64,000 nucleotides of DNA from Vibrio hyugaensis (GTDB lineage Bacteria > Pseudomonadota > Gammaproteobacteria > Enterobacterales > Vibrionaceae). Within the stretch, counting starts at the first letter, position 1. Every line of letters begins with the position of its first letter. This document shows, piece by piece, positions 17,577-25,920 of this stretch. Location of the stretch: the NCBI RefSeq assembly GCF_002906655.1, contig NZ_CP025795.1, positions 1,364,001 to 1,428,000 of the forward strand, read 5' to 3'. Below the pieces are notes generated by a model. That model saw only the letters and a list, made by a program, of their open reading frames with translations, had not been told where the DNA came from and did no database searches. A program made the translations under genes and the position numbers.

Positions 17577-17812
17577 CCCCTTTCCCCTCTAGAAATGTCC
17601 TTTTCCACTGCCAATGGCGTTGGGGTCGTAAACTGCACTTCCCTGATTTTTGAGCTTAATCTTGTTTTAATGCGTTGCTAAACATCAAATATAACAACAT
17701 ACGATGGTGACTCTTTTATCACTATCGTTATTTAGGTTTAGCACACGATGGACGGAATTGCTGAATCTGGGTAGGACGAACAAGGAGGGGGAACGTCGCC
17801 TACCCCAACGAT

Positions 17813-18133
17813 TTACGCTTCGAGCTTTTCCTCAAATACTCCGAGTTCGCGCCCGAGCCAAATCGCATGTTCTGTGTGATCACGTAATTCGTTATCGCTG
17901 ACTGGATGGATTAAGACAGAGAAACCACCTCGAATGGTATCTAACCAAGCGATAAATTCCTCGCTCACGGATTCAACGTGCAGTTCAAACATTGGCATCT
18001 TATGGGGCCCAACCAATTTGCACACTAACGGAAAAACGCGCAGTACATCTTGGCGTTCTTGACGAATAATTTCATTCAAGGCTTGAGCTTTTTCCTGCTG
18101 CTGAAGCGGAAAGTAAACATGAATGTGGTACAT
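17813..18133 (-). CDS. DOPA 4,5-dioxygenase-like protein
   Basis: 106-residue cytoplasmic protein of the DOPA dioxygenase-like family. The metal-ligand region HIHVYF is at residues 3-8, followed by GPHKMPMFELHV and the C-terminal LIHPVSDNELRDHTEHAIWLG, all strongly conserved in the family. Plant and fungal relatives open catechol rings; bacterial members are mostly uncharacterised, so the substrate here is unknown. Length is normal for the bacterial family. It stands alone. Confidence 0.85.
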   Translation of the reverse strand: MYHIHVYFPLQQQEKAQALNEIIRQERQDVLRVFPLVCKLVGPHKMPMFELHVESVSEEFIAWLDTIRGGFSVLIHPVSDNELRDHTEHAIWLGRELGVFEEKLEA

Positions 18134-18727
18134 AACTTCTCCATGAGTATCACAGACTTTAATTATGGGTCACACTACATGCATTCCCCAACCTTGGGAA
18201 GTGACAAGTGACTCTGTCTAGTCAAAGCGTGACGACGAGAATAACGTGTTACTGAATTATCACCTCAAAGTGCTGAAAAACCATTCAAGTTGTAAAATTT
18301 CACAGCGTAATTTTGTCGCAAATTTCTTGTCAAAGTCAGTGATTCCATTCAATTCTGAAAACGTACAATTCTAAAAGCCAGTGTTTTATCCTATAAAAAC
18401 ACACTGTAAGCGAAATTTTACTGTGGAGCATTGCGTAAATTAAAGCGCAATTTAACAATTTGTTTACACTTACAGTATCTGGTTATATCAAGATTCATCA
18501 CTGGATTAGGCGGTGTAGACAGCAGTATCAAGCGACGCCTTGTGTTTTTCCAGAACACAGTTTTGCTAGAGAGACGAACGACAGATGCGTCAATAACTAT
18601 CAAAAACAACTGCAATCCTAGGTATGACCTTTTGCGCTGATATCAAAGTCTGAGTACCCATGCAGACATTGATTTAATAATGAGCAGCTGCTGTCCAAAA
18701 GACTTGCAGCGTCAAAAGGAGCTTGAG
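18134..18727. other. Long leader/promoter region of the bkd operon
   Basis: About 590 bases without a credible gene, upstream of the oxoacid dehydrogenase operon. It includes a hairpin at 18379-18406 (CAGTGT ... ACACTG with an A/T inner stem) and an A/T-rich stretch at 18420-18480. An open frame at 18431-18640 has no ribosome-binding site and no sensible product. The length suggests regulated expression, but no operator could be named. Confidence 0.4.
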
Positions 18728-19822
18728 ATGAACGTTCAGGCATTACCCATGCATCGGTTTATCGACCATGATGGGAACCTCGTCAGCCAACTACCCAACT
18801 GGGCTGATCTTGAAACTTTGGTCGGATTTTACCAAGACATGGTATTAACTCGGACCTACGATAACAAAGCCGTTGCCCTGCAACGCACGGGGAAATTGGG
18901 CACCTACCCATCACACCTTGGCTCGGAAGCTGTTGGTATTGCTGTGGGCAGAGCGCTTAACACCACCGATGTTTTCGTGCCTTATTATCGTGATATGCCA
19001 GCAATGTGGTGCCGTGGCATAGGAATGGAAAAGAACCTGCAATATTGGGGAGGCGATGAACGCGGCAGCGACTTCGCGCCTGAAGGCAGTCCTTTTCCTA
19101 GTAAAGATCTCCCCTTCTGTGTCCCAATCGCAACCCAGTGCACCCATGCCGTTGGTGTTGCGGCAGCATTGAAAATCCAAGGCAATCACGATGCAGCTTT
19201 GGTGATGTGCGGTGATGGCGGTACTTCCAAAGGCGATTTCCTTGAATCCATCAACTGCGCGGGGGCATGGAACGTCCCTTTAGTCTTTGTGGTGAACAAT
19301 AACCAATGGGCGATCTCCGTGCCGCGCAGTTTGCAATGTGCTGCGAAATTTCTCTCAGAAAAAGCCAAAGGTGCTGGCATCCCCGGCATTACGGTTGATG
19401 GCAACGACGTAGTCGCTGTGTTTGATGCAACAATGACGGCCCTTGAACGAGCGAGAAAAGGCAAAGGCGCGACGTTAATTGAAGCAGTAAGTTACCGCTT
19501 GAGCGATCACACCACTGCCGACGACGCGACCCGTTATCGTAACGAGGATGAAGTTCAAACAGCTTGGCAATATGAGCCCGTTCGTCGACTTAAAGCCTTT
19601 CTCACCAATCAAGGCGTTTGGAGTAACGAGAAAGAGCAAGAGTGGCAAGCCCACTGTAAAGAACAAGTTGAACTCGCCGTTGAGCGTTATCTCAACATGC
19701 CAAATCAAGCGCCTGAAACGGGCTTCGATTTCCTTTATGAATCCCTACCCCAAGAGCTTCATGCGCAAAGGGATGAGCTAATCAATAAAGCAATGCGAAT
19801 GCAGGGAGGGAAACATGGCTGA
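18728..19822 (+). CDS. bkdA1: Branched-chain 2-oxoacid dehydrogenase E1 alpha subunit
   Basis: Thiamine-diphosphate-dependent decarboxylase alpha chain of the branched-chain 2-oxoacid dehydrogenase. It decarboxylates the keto acids of valine, leucine and isoleucine. The ATG at 18728 is chosen because AAAAGGAG ends seven bases upstream; a frame from 18680 adds 16 unlikely residues. At 364 residues it is full length. The ThDP/Mg motif runs from GDGGTSKGDFLE to NN, and RTGKLGTYPSHLG and YRLSDHTTADDATRYR are typical of the branched-chain subgroup. It overlaps the E1 beta gene by eight bases. Confidence 0.92.
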   Translation: MNVQALPMHRFIDHDGNLVSQLPNWADLETLVGFYQDMVLTRTYDNKAVALQRTGKLGTYPSHLGSEAVGIAVGRALNTTDVFVPYYRDMPAMWCRGIGMEKNLQYWGGDERGSDFAPEGSPFPSKDLPFCVPIATQCTHAVGVAAALKIQGNHDAALVMCGDGGTSKGDFLESINCAGAWNVPLVFVVNNNQWAISVPRSLQCAAKFLSEKAKGAGIPGITVDGNDVVAVFDATMTALERARKGKGATLIEAVSYRLSDHTTADDATRYRNEDEVQTAWQYEPVRRLKAFLTNQGVWSNEKEQEWQAHCKEQVELAVERYLNMPNQAPETGFDFLYESLPQELHAQRDELINKAMRMQGGKHG

Positions 19823-20798
19823 ACTCACGTTAGTTGAAGCAGTGAACCTCGCACTGCACCATGAAATGGAGCACGATCCTAATGTCATCGTCCTTGGCGA
19901 AGATGTGGGTGACAACGGTGGTGTATTTCGTGCAACCGTTGGTCTAAAACAGAAATATGGTCTCAAACGCGTTATCGATACGCCACTTGCCGAAGCGCTA
20001 ATTGGCGGTGTAACCGTTGGTATGGCGAGCCAAGGTTTACGACCTGTAGCCGAATTTCAATTCCAAGGTTTTGTTTTCCCTGCATTAGAGCATTTGATGT
20101 GTCACGCGGCGCGAATGCGTAACCGTACTCGTGGTCGACTCACCTGCCCTGCGGTATTCCGCGCGCCCTTTGGTGGCGGTATTCATGCACCAGAGCATCA
20201 CTCCGAAAGCGTCGAAGCGTTATTTGCTCACACCGCAGGTTTTAAGGTTGTGATTCCTTCCTCACCGCAACGCGCTTATGGTTTGCTCCTAGCAGCCATT
20301 CGCAGCAACGATCCGGTGATGTTCTTTGAGCCAAAACGTATCTATCGCACAGTGAAATCCGAAATCGTGGATAACGGCGAAGCGCTACCTCTCGACACTT
20401 GCTTTACCCTTCGCAAAGGCCGCGACATTACGTTAGTGACTTGGGGAGCGTGTGTTGTCGAATCACTGCAAGCGGCTCAAACGCTGTCCAATCAAGGTAT
20501 CGAAGTTGAGGTGATTGATTTAGCCAGCATCAAACCCATTGATACCGCGACCATCTTCCGTTCACTTGAGAAAACCGGACGCCTCTTGGTGGTCCATGAA
20601 GCGAGCAAAACCTGTGGTGTCGGCTCAGAACTGCTAGCCAGAACCGCAGAACATGCCATGTGCCTACTCAAAGCCCCACCAAAACGTGTCACAGGCATGG
20701 ATACCATCATGCCGTACTACCGCAACGAAGATTATTACATGATTCAGGAAGAAGACATTGTGCTCGCCGCGCGCGAACTCGTGGAGGATTGGAAATGA
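19815..20798 (+). CDS. bkdA2: Branched-chain 2-oxoacid dehydrogenase E1 beta subunit
   Basis: 327-residue beta chain of the E1 heterotetramer. It has the transketolase pyrimidine-binding region (LGEDVGDNGGVFRAT, DTPLAEALIGG) and the C-terminal transketolase domain (LVTWGACVVESLQAA, VVHEASKTCGVGSEL). FGGGIHAPEHHSES is the E1-beta signature loop. The gene overlaps its neighbours on both sides (8 and 4 bases), which indicates translational coupling and equal subunit supply. Confidence 0.93.
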   Translation: MAELTLVEAVNLALHHEMEHDPNVIVLGEDVGDNGGVFRATVGLKQKYGLKRVIDTPLAEALIGGVTVGMASQGLRPVAEFQFQGFVFPALEHLMCHAARMRNRTRGRLTCPAVFRAPFGGGIHAPEHHSESVEALFAHTAGFKVVIPSSPQRAYGLLLAAIRSNDPVMFFEPKRIYRTVKSEIVDNGEALPLDTCFTLRKGRDITLVTWGACVVESLQAAQTLSNQGIEVEVIDLASIKPIDTATIFRSLEKTGRLLVVHEASKTCGVGSELLARTAEHAMCLLKAPPKRVTGMDTIMPYYRNEDYYMIQEEDIVLAARELVEDWK

Positions 20799-21937
20799 AG
20801 ACGTTTAACTTACCCGATCTCGGCGAAGGTCTCGCTGAGTCAGAAATTGTGAAATGGCATATTAGTGTCGGCGATATGGTCAAGCTCGATCAAGTGGTGC
20901 TTACCGTCGAAACCGCAAAGGCGACCGTAGACGTCCCTGCTCCTTATAGCGGTCGTATCGTGAGTCGTCATGGTGAAGAAGGCGACGTAATCAACATTGG
21001 TGCTCTACTTCTGGAAATCGATGAAACCGGAGCAGAGCAAACCGTCTCAGAGCAGAAACAAACTGCCGATGCAGCAACGGTGGTCGGTAATGTCTCGCAA
21101 CATGCGCACAGCGTGAATGTCGACGATTTCTGGATTGGTGGCGAACACAATCCATCGCCTGATAACCTCATCACTGCGCTTCCTTCTGCTCGCCTATTAG
21201 CGAAGAAACTGGGTGTGGATTTAGATTTGGTCAAAGGCAGTGGTCCGGATGGTTTGATCGTTGATACCGATATCTATAACGAAGCAGGCAAACAGCGTCC
21301 AGGTACAGAAGTACTTAAAGGCGCACGCCGAACCATGGTGTCGACCATGGCGGAATCCCATCACAATGTCGCAGCGGTCACCATTACTGAAGAAGCAGTG
21401 TTGGAAGGCTGGAAGCAAGGTGAAGACATCAGTATTCGTCTGGTCCAAGCGATCGTGCATGCGTGTCAGGAAGAGCCTGCCATGAATGCATGGTTTGATG
21501 CTGAGACCATGACGCGTTGTGTCCACAGCGCGGTGAATATTGGTATTGCCGTAGACAGCCGACACGGTTTGTACGTACCTGTTCTTCGACATGCTGACGA
21601 ATACGAGCCACAAGAGGTACGTCGTTGGTTGGACCAAACTGTGCAAGGCATACGTGAACGTAAGATTGGTCGTGAGCAGTTACAACACGCCACCATTACG
21701 CTTTCAAACTTTGGCGCAATTTCAGGTATTTACGCAACGCCAGTAGTCACGCCGCCACAAGTAGCCATTGTCGGTGCAGGTCGAATCATTGAGAAAGTTG
21801 TAATTCGAGACGGACAAGCTGTGGCAGTGAAAGCCATGCCACTGTCGATTACTTTTGACCACCGCGCATGTACTGGTGGTGAAGCGGCAAGGTTCACAAA
21901 AGTACTAGCCGAGCACTTGAGAAAACCGAGTGTTTAA
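20795..21937 (+). CDS. bkdB: Branched-chain 2-oxoacid dehydrogenase E2 (lipoamide acyltransferase)
   Basis: 380 residues from the ATG at 20795, which overlaps the E1 beta stop as ATGA. It has one N-terminal lipoyl domain with the lipoylated lysine in VETAKATVDV, an E3/E1-binding domain (SARLLAKKLGVDLDLVKGSG) and a C-terminal acyltransferase domain. The catalytic signature reads DHRACTGG, so the usual HxxxDG has Thr at the Asp position; His is kept. No E3 (lpd) gene follows, so the complex must borrow the common lipoamide dehydrogenase. A perfect terminator hairpin closes the operon. Confidence 0.9.
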   Translation: MKTFNLPDLGEGLAESEIVKWHISVGDMVKLDQVVLTVETAKATVDVPAPYSGRIVSRHGEEGDVINIGALLLEIDETGAEQTVSEQKQTADAATVVGNVSQHAHSVNVDDFWIGGEHNPSPDNLITALPSARLLAKKLGVDLDLVKGSGPDGLIVDTDIYNEAGKQRPGTEVLKGARRTMVSTMAESHHNVAAVTITEEAVLEGWKQGEDISIRLVQAIVHACQEEPAMNAWFDAETMTRCVHSAVNIGIAVDSRHGLYVPVLRHADEYEPQEVRRWLDQTVQGIRERKIGREQLQHATITLSNFGAISGIYATPVVTPPQVAIVGAGRIIEKVVIRDGQAVAVKAMPLSITFDHRACTGGEAARFTKVLAEHLRKPSV

Positions 21938-21957
21938 GCAACGTTTGCCATAATTAG

Positions 21958-21990
21958 CAAAGGGCTTCCAATTGGAAGCCCTTTGCTTTG
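21958..21990 (+). terminator. Terminator of the bkd operon
   Basis: A perfect 28-base palindrome with arms CAAAGGGCTTCCAA and TTGGAAGCCCTTTG at 21958-21985, followed by CTTTG. It may also work for the convergent etfBA transcript. Confidence 0.85.
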
Positions 21991-22062
21991 AGCCTGAATT
22001 TGAAGAGATTCCCTACTCCCTCATTCTTCGCTTTAGTGAACGAAGCCCGAAAAATATCGAAC

Positions 22063-23028
22063 TTAAACCTTCTCCAGCAACTCCGGCATAATCTCAAACA
22101 GGTCACCTACCAAACCATAGTCTGCGACTTGGAAGATTGGCGCTTCAGGATCACTGTTAATCGCTACAATCACCTTAGAATCTTTCATCCCTGCCAAATG
22201 CTGAATGGCTCCGGAGATACCCACGGCAATGTACAGCTGCGGCGCGACAATCTTACCCGTTTGTCCTACTTGCAAATCGTTAGAGACAAAGCCTGCATCC
22301 ACCGCAGCGCGTGATGCACCAATTGCACCACCAAGCTTGTCGGCAAGTTGTTCCACCAGCGCGAAATTCTCTTTGCTGCCTAACCCACGCCCACCGGAGA
22401 CCACCACATTTGCCGCGGGTAGCTCTGGTCTTTCACTTTCCGCTTTTTGCTGTGAAACAAACTCACTGTGCTCTGCATTAATGACCGTTTCTAACGTCAC
22501 GACATTCTCGGCTACTGGTGAGTCAGACACAGTAACTGCGTCAAACGCAGAGCTTCGAATCGTCATCACTTTGGTTGTGTCGTCAGAGCGGACTCTGGCT
22601 AACGCATTACCGGCATAAATGGGGCGAATAACCGTATCGAGCGATTCAATTGCAATCACATCTGACAGCTGCCCAACGTCCAGTAAGGCAGCGACACGGG
22701 GCATCAAGTTCTTACCAAAGGTACTAGCAGGGGCAAGGATATGCGAATAATCCCGACCAACTTCAGCAATCAAGGTAGACAGATTTTCTGCTAATGCATA
22801 CTGATATTCGGCAGCATCAATCGCAACGATCTGCGAGATACCTTGCACGCACTTCAACTCATTCAATACCGAGCTGCATTGATGTCCGACTAACAAGGCG
22901 GTGACAGGCAAAGAGGCACCGTCTTGTTGAATCTGGGAAGCCGCGCTCAACGCACGTAATGTATCGACTGAAAGTGATTGGTTGTCGTGTTCTACGATGA
23001 CCAAGGTTGCTAACGGTTTGTTTTCCAT
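22063..23028 (-). CDS. etfA: Electron transfer flavoprotein alpha subunit
   Basis: 321-residue FAD-binding subunit of ETF, the soluble carrier that takes electrons from acyl-CoA dehydrogenases. The C-terminal FAD signature is present ([29 protein letters not shown] in the family pattern; key parts GISGAIQH and NSDPEAPIF). RGLGSKENF and GATIASRAAVD-like [14 protein letters not shown] are also typical. It follows etfB with an 11-base gap and is convergent with the bkd operon. Confidence 0.95.
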   Translation of the reverse strand: MENKPLATLVIVEHDNQSLSVDTLRALSAASQIQQDGASLPVTALLVGHQCSSVLNELKCVQGISQIVAIDAAEYQYALAENLSTLIAEVGRDYSHILAPASTFGKNLMPRVAALLDVGQLSDVIAIESLDTVIRPIYAGNALARVRSDDTTKVMTIRSSAFDAVTVSDSPVAENVVTLETVINAEHSEFVSQQKAESERPELPAANVVVSGGRGLGSKENFALVEQLADKLGGAIGASRAAVDAGFVSNDLQVGQTGKIVAPQLYIAVGISGAIQHLAGMKDSKVIVAINSDPEAPIFQVADYGLVGDLFEIMPELLEKV

Positions 23029-23039
23029 GGTTATGCCTC

Positions 23040-23789
23040 CTAAATCACTTTCGCTTCATTTTTGAGCTTGTCGACTAACTCGCTCACACTGCCAACCATC
23101 TCACCTGCTTTACGGGCAGGCGGCGTCATGACTTCCAGCACTTGCTGAGAGCGCTCAACACTCACACCAAAGAAGTCTGGCGTCATTACCGAGAGCGGCT
23201 TCTTCTTCGCTTTCATGATATTCGGTAGAGAGGCGTAACGCGGTTCATTCAATCGTAAATCCGTACTGATGATCGCAGGCAAATCCAGTTTGAGCGTCTC
23301 TAAGCCACCGTCGATTTCTCGCGTAACCAAAACCGTTTCCCCTTCTACTTTCACTTCCGATGCAAATGTCCCCTGCGGACGATTCGTCAGTGCTGCCAAC
23401 ATTTGTGCGACTTGGTTGTTATCCGTATCGATTGACTGTTTGCCCAGAAGCACCAATTGAGCCTGTTCTTGCTCCATCACGGCTTTGAGTAACTTCGCGA
23501 CCGCAAGCGGTTCTGGTGACTGTTCAGCATCAATATGAATCGCACGATCCGCACCTAATGCGAGCGCTGAGCGCAATTGTTCCTGACAACTGGTGTCACC
23601 AATCGACACCACTAACACCTCCTCTGCTACCCCAGCTTCTTTGAGGCGTACCGCCTCTTCCACCGCAATTTCACAGAATGGGTTCATCGTTATTTTCACG
23701 TTGTTGGTTTCCACGCCGGAACCATCAGATTTCACTCTTACTTTAACGTAAGGGTCAATTACACGTTTAATCGCAACCAGTACTTTCAC
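23040..23789 (-). CDS. etfB: Electron transfer flavoprotein beta subunit
   Basis: 249 residues from a GTG at 23789, preceded by AGGAGGG (23799-23793). The ORF can be extended to 23849, but the extra residues lie over the ribosome-binding site and are not family-like. [12 protein letters not shown] at the N-terminus and the AMP-binding region [12 protein letters not shown] ... [18 protein letters not shown] are characteristic. It is the first gene of etfBA, divergent from ETF-QO, so all ETF functions share one control region. Confidence 0.94.
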   Translation of the reverse strand: MKVLVAIKRVIDPYVKVRVKSDGSGVETNNVKITMNPFCEIAVEEAVRLKEAGVAEEVLVVSIGDTSCQEQLRSALALGADRAIHIDAEQSPEPLAVAKLLKAVMEQEQAQLVLLGKQSIDTDNNQVAQMLAALTNRPQGTFASEVKVEGETVLVTREIDGGLETLKLDLPAIISTDLRLNEPRYASLPNIMKAKKKPLSVMTPDFFGVSVERSQQVLEVMTPPARKAGEMVGSVSELVDKLKNEAKVI

Positions 23790-23902
23790 ATTCCCTCCTA
23801 GCAGATCGCAAAGCGATACGCGTCCTAGCAATTGGGTCATGCGCGACAAAGATTTGTATTAAAGCTCAGTTTATTCATTATCTTGCTAACAAAAAACATA
23901 TT

Positions 23903-23915
23903 GTGACATTGTCAC
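23903..23915. promoter_or_regulatory. Inverted repeat in the etf divergent promoter
   Basis: GTGAC-ATT-GTCAC is a perfect 5-bp inverted repeat between etfB and ETF-QO. The spacing is one base too short for a canonical CRP site. It is a candidate operator for an unknown regulator. Confidence 0.3.
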
Positions 23916-23964
23916 TCAAAGTCTTTATCCCGCCCTATGACGTTACCATTTGAGCTTAGTTTAG

Positions 23965-23980
23965 TTTACGTTTACGTCAA
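23965..23980. promoter_or_regulatory. LiuR-like operator
   Basis: TTTACGTTTACGTCAA is an imperfect palindrome (TTTACGT / ACGTCAA arms). It resembles the motif described for LiuR, the MerR-family regulator of branched-chain amino-acid breakdown in gammaproteobacteria. It lies ~100 bases before ETF-QO and ~175 before etfB. The match is from memory of the consensus, not a matrix score. Confidence 0.5.
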
Positions 23981-24067
23981 CTGGACTATAGTTCTTTATA
24001 CGAGCACTGCGTAATAGAAGAAGCACCTGAAACACAGAGAAAGATTTCGCATAAAGGAAGCAAGAAG

Positions 24068-25729
24068 ATGGAAAGAGAATGCATGGAATTTGATGTGGTG
24101 GTGGTTGGCGCCGGACCTGCAGGTTTGAGTGCTGCATGCCGCTTAGCGCAGCTCAACCAAGAGCGTGAAGGTGAACCGCTGTCTATTTGTGTGGTAGAGA
24201 AAGGTTCAGAAGTTAGTGCACATATCTTATCTGGCGCGGTATTCGAAACGCGTGCATTAGACGAACTCTTTCCTGATTGGCAAAGTATGGGCGCGCCTCT
24301 CTCCGCCGCTGTAAAAAACGATGCCTTCTTGTACCTAACGACAGAACTTAATCACGTTCGTGTTCCCCACTTCCTTACACCCAACCCAATGCACAATGAT
24401 GAAAACAACTACGTCATCAGCTTGGCAAACTTGTGTCGTTGGTTAGCAGAACAAGCGGAATCGCTTGGTGTTGAGGTCTATCCCGGTTTCGCCGCATCCA
24501 CGATTAACTACGATGCATTTGGCGCTGTTACAGGGGTAAACACCAGCGACATGGGCTTGGACAAGAAAGGAGAAGCCAAACCCAACTTTGAAGCCGGTAT
24601 TGAGCTAAAAGCCAAATACACCGTATTCGCCGAAGGTTGCCGAGGTCATCTCGGTAAAGAGCTCACCCAACGATTTGGTTTAGACGATGATAAACAGCCG
24701 CAACATTATGCGCTCGGGCTCAAAGAGATTTGGGAGTTGCCTGCCGATGCCAAAGATCAATCAGGCAGCGTGATTCATTCTGTAGGGTATCCACTGAGTG
24801 AATCCAACACCACAGGCGGCGGTTTTCTCTATCACATGGAGAACAACCAAATCGCCGTTGGGCTTATTGTCGACTTGAATTACAGCAATCCTTACTTGAG
24901 TCCGTTTGACGAATTTCAACGCTTTAAGCACCACCCAGCAATCGAACAACATTTGAAAGGCTCTCAACGCATCGCTTATGGCGCAAGAGCCATTGCGAAA
25001 GGTGGACTGTCTTCTCTGCCGAAACAGCAATTCCCCGGCGGTCTATTGATTGGCTGTGATGCAGGTACCTTAAATGTCGCCAAGATCAAAGGCAGCCATA
25101 CTGCGATGAAATCCGGTTTGTTAGCCGCAGAAGCCATTGCTGAAGCATTCGCACAATCAAATTCGGAAGCGGATTACCAAACCAAGTTTGAAGATTCATG
25201 GCTGTATGAAGAACTTAGTGATACGCGCAACTTTGGTGCGAACATTCATAAGTTCGGCAGTGTGCTCGGCGGCGCACTTTCCACCTTCGAACACAATCTA
25301 TGGCAGCCTCTGGTTAAGAAACCAATACCGTGGACGATCACTGATCCTTCGCTTGATCATGAACAACTGAAGCCAATCGACGAGTGCCAACCTATTCACT
25401 ATTCGAAGCCAGACGGCGTAATCAGCTTCGATAAACCTTCATCGGTATTTTTGTCAGGAACACAACACGAAGAAAATCAGCCTTGCCACTTGCAACTCGC
25501 CTATCCTCATATTCCGATTCAAGTACATTTGAAGAAGTTTGATGAGCCAAGCCAGCGCTACTGCCCTGCTGGCGTGTATGAAATTGTAGAAGTCGAAGAC
25601 GAGCGAACATTCCAAATCAATGCCGCAAATTGTGTGCATTGCAAAACCTGTGACATCAAAGATCCATCGCAAAACATCACATGGAAAGCACCAGAGGGCG
25701 GCGGCGGACCAAGCTATCAAAACATGTAG
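24068..25729 (+). CDS. Electron transfer flavoprotein-ubiquinone oxidoreductase
   Basis: 553-residue membrane-associated flavoprotein that moves electrons from reduced ETF to ubiquinone. The N-terminal dinucleotide-binding motif is VVVVGAGPAGLSAA. A GCDAGTLNVAKIKGSHTAMKSG-type FAD/quinone region lies near residue ~340 (key parts GCDAGTLNV and GSHTAMKSG). The C-terminal 4Fe-4S ferredoxin motif is NCVHCKTCDIKDP, with a further cysteine upstream in RYCPAGVYE. The start at 24068 follows AAAGGAAG; an in-frame ATG at 24083 is possible. It is divergent from etfBA. Confidence 0.95.
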   Translation: MERECMEFDVVVVGAGPAGLSAACRLAQLNQEREGEPLSICVVEKGSEVSAHILSGAVFETRALDELFPDWQSMGAPLSAAVKNDAFLYLTTELNHVRVPHFLTPNPMHNDENNYVISLANLCRWLAEQAESLGVEVYPGFAASTINYDAFGAVTGVNTSDMGLDKKGEAKPNFEAGIELKAKYTVFAEGCRGHLGKELTQRFGLDDDKQPQHYALGLKEIWELPADAKDQSGSVIHSVGYPLSESNTTGGGFLYHMENNQIAVGLIVDLNYSNPYLSPFDEFQRFKHHPAIEQHLKGSQRIAYGARAIAKGGLSSLPKQQFPGGLLIGCDAGTLNVAKIKGSHTAMKSGLLAAEAIAEAFAQSNSEADYQTKFEDSWLYEELSDTRNFGANIHKFGSVLGGALSTFEHNLWQPLVKKPIPWTITDPSLDHEQLKPIDECQPIHYSKPDGVISFDKPSSVFLSGTQHEENQPCHLQLAYPHIPIQVHLKKFDEPSQRYCPAGVYEIVEVEDERTFQINAANCVHCKTCDIKDPSQNITWKAPEGGGGPSYQNM

Positions 25730-25738
25730 CACTTATAA

Positions 25739-25770
25739 CGTGATGGTGATTCGCTATCACGCCTCTTTTA
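25739..25770 (+). terminator. Weak terminator after ETF-QO
   Basis: CGTGAT (25739-25744) pairs with ATCACG (25756-25761), followed by CCTCTTTTATC. The stem is short, so confidence is moderate. Confidence 0.5.
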
Positions 25771-25920
25771 TCTGAACAATTGATAATTTAAATCCATCAA
25801 AAATCTAACAAATCAATCATGTGTACTATGCTTAGTTTGCAATTCACTAAGCAGTTCACGGTCAATTAGCATCAATCACACCAAAAGAAATGAATTCTAC
25901 TTATTGTCCAGGAGGACTCG

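Noticed and set aside
22205..22618. 137-codon + strand frame inside etfA
   Set aside because: Antisense shadow of a strongly conserved gene, with low-complexity Ser/Thr/Ala translation.
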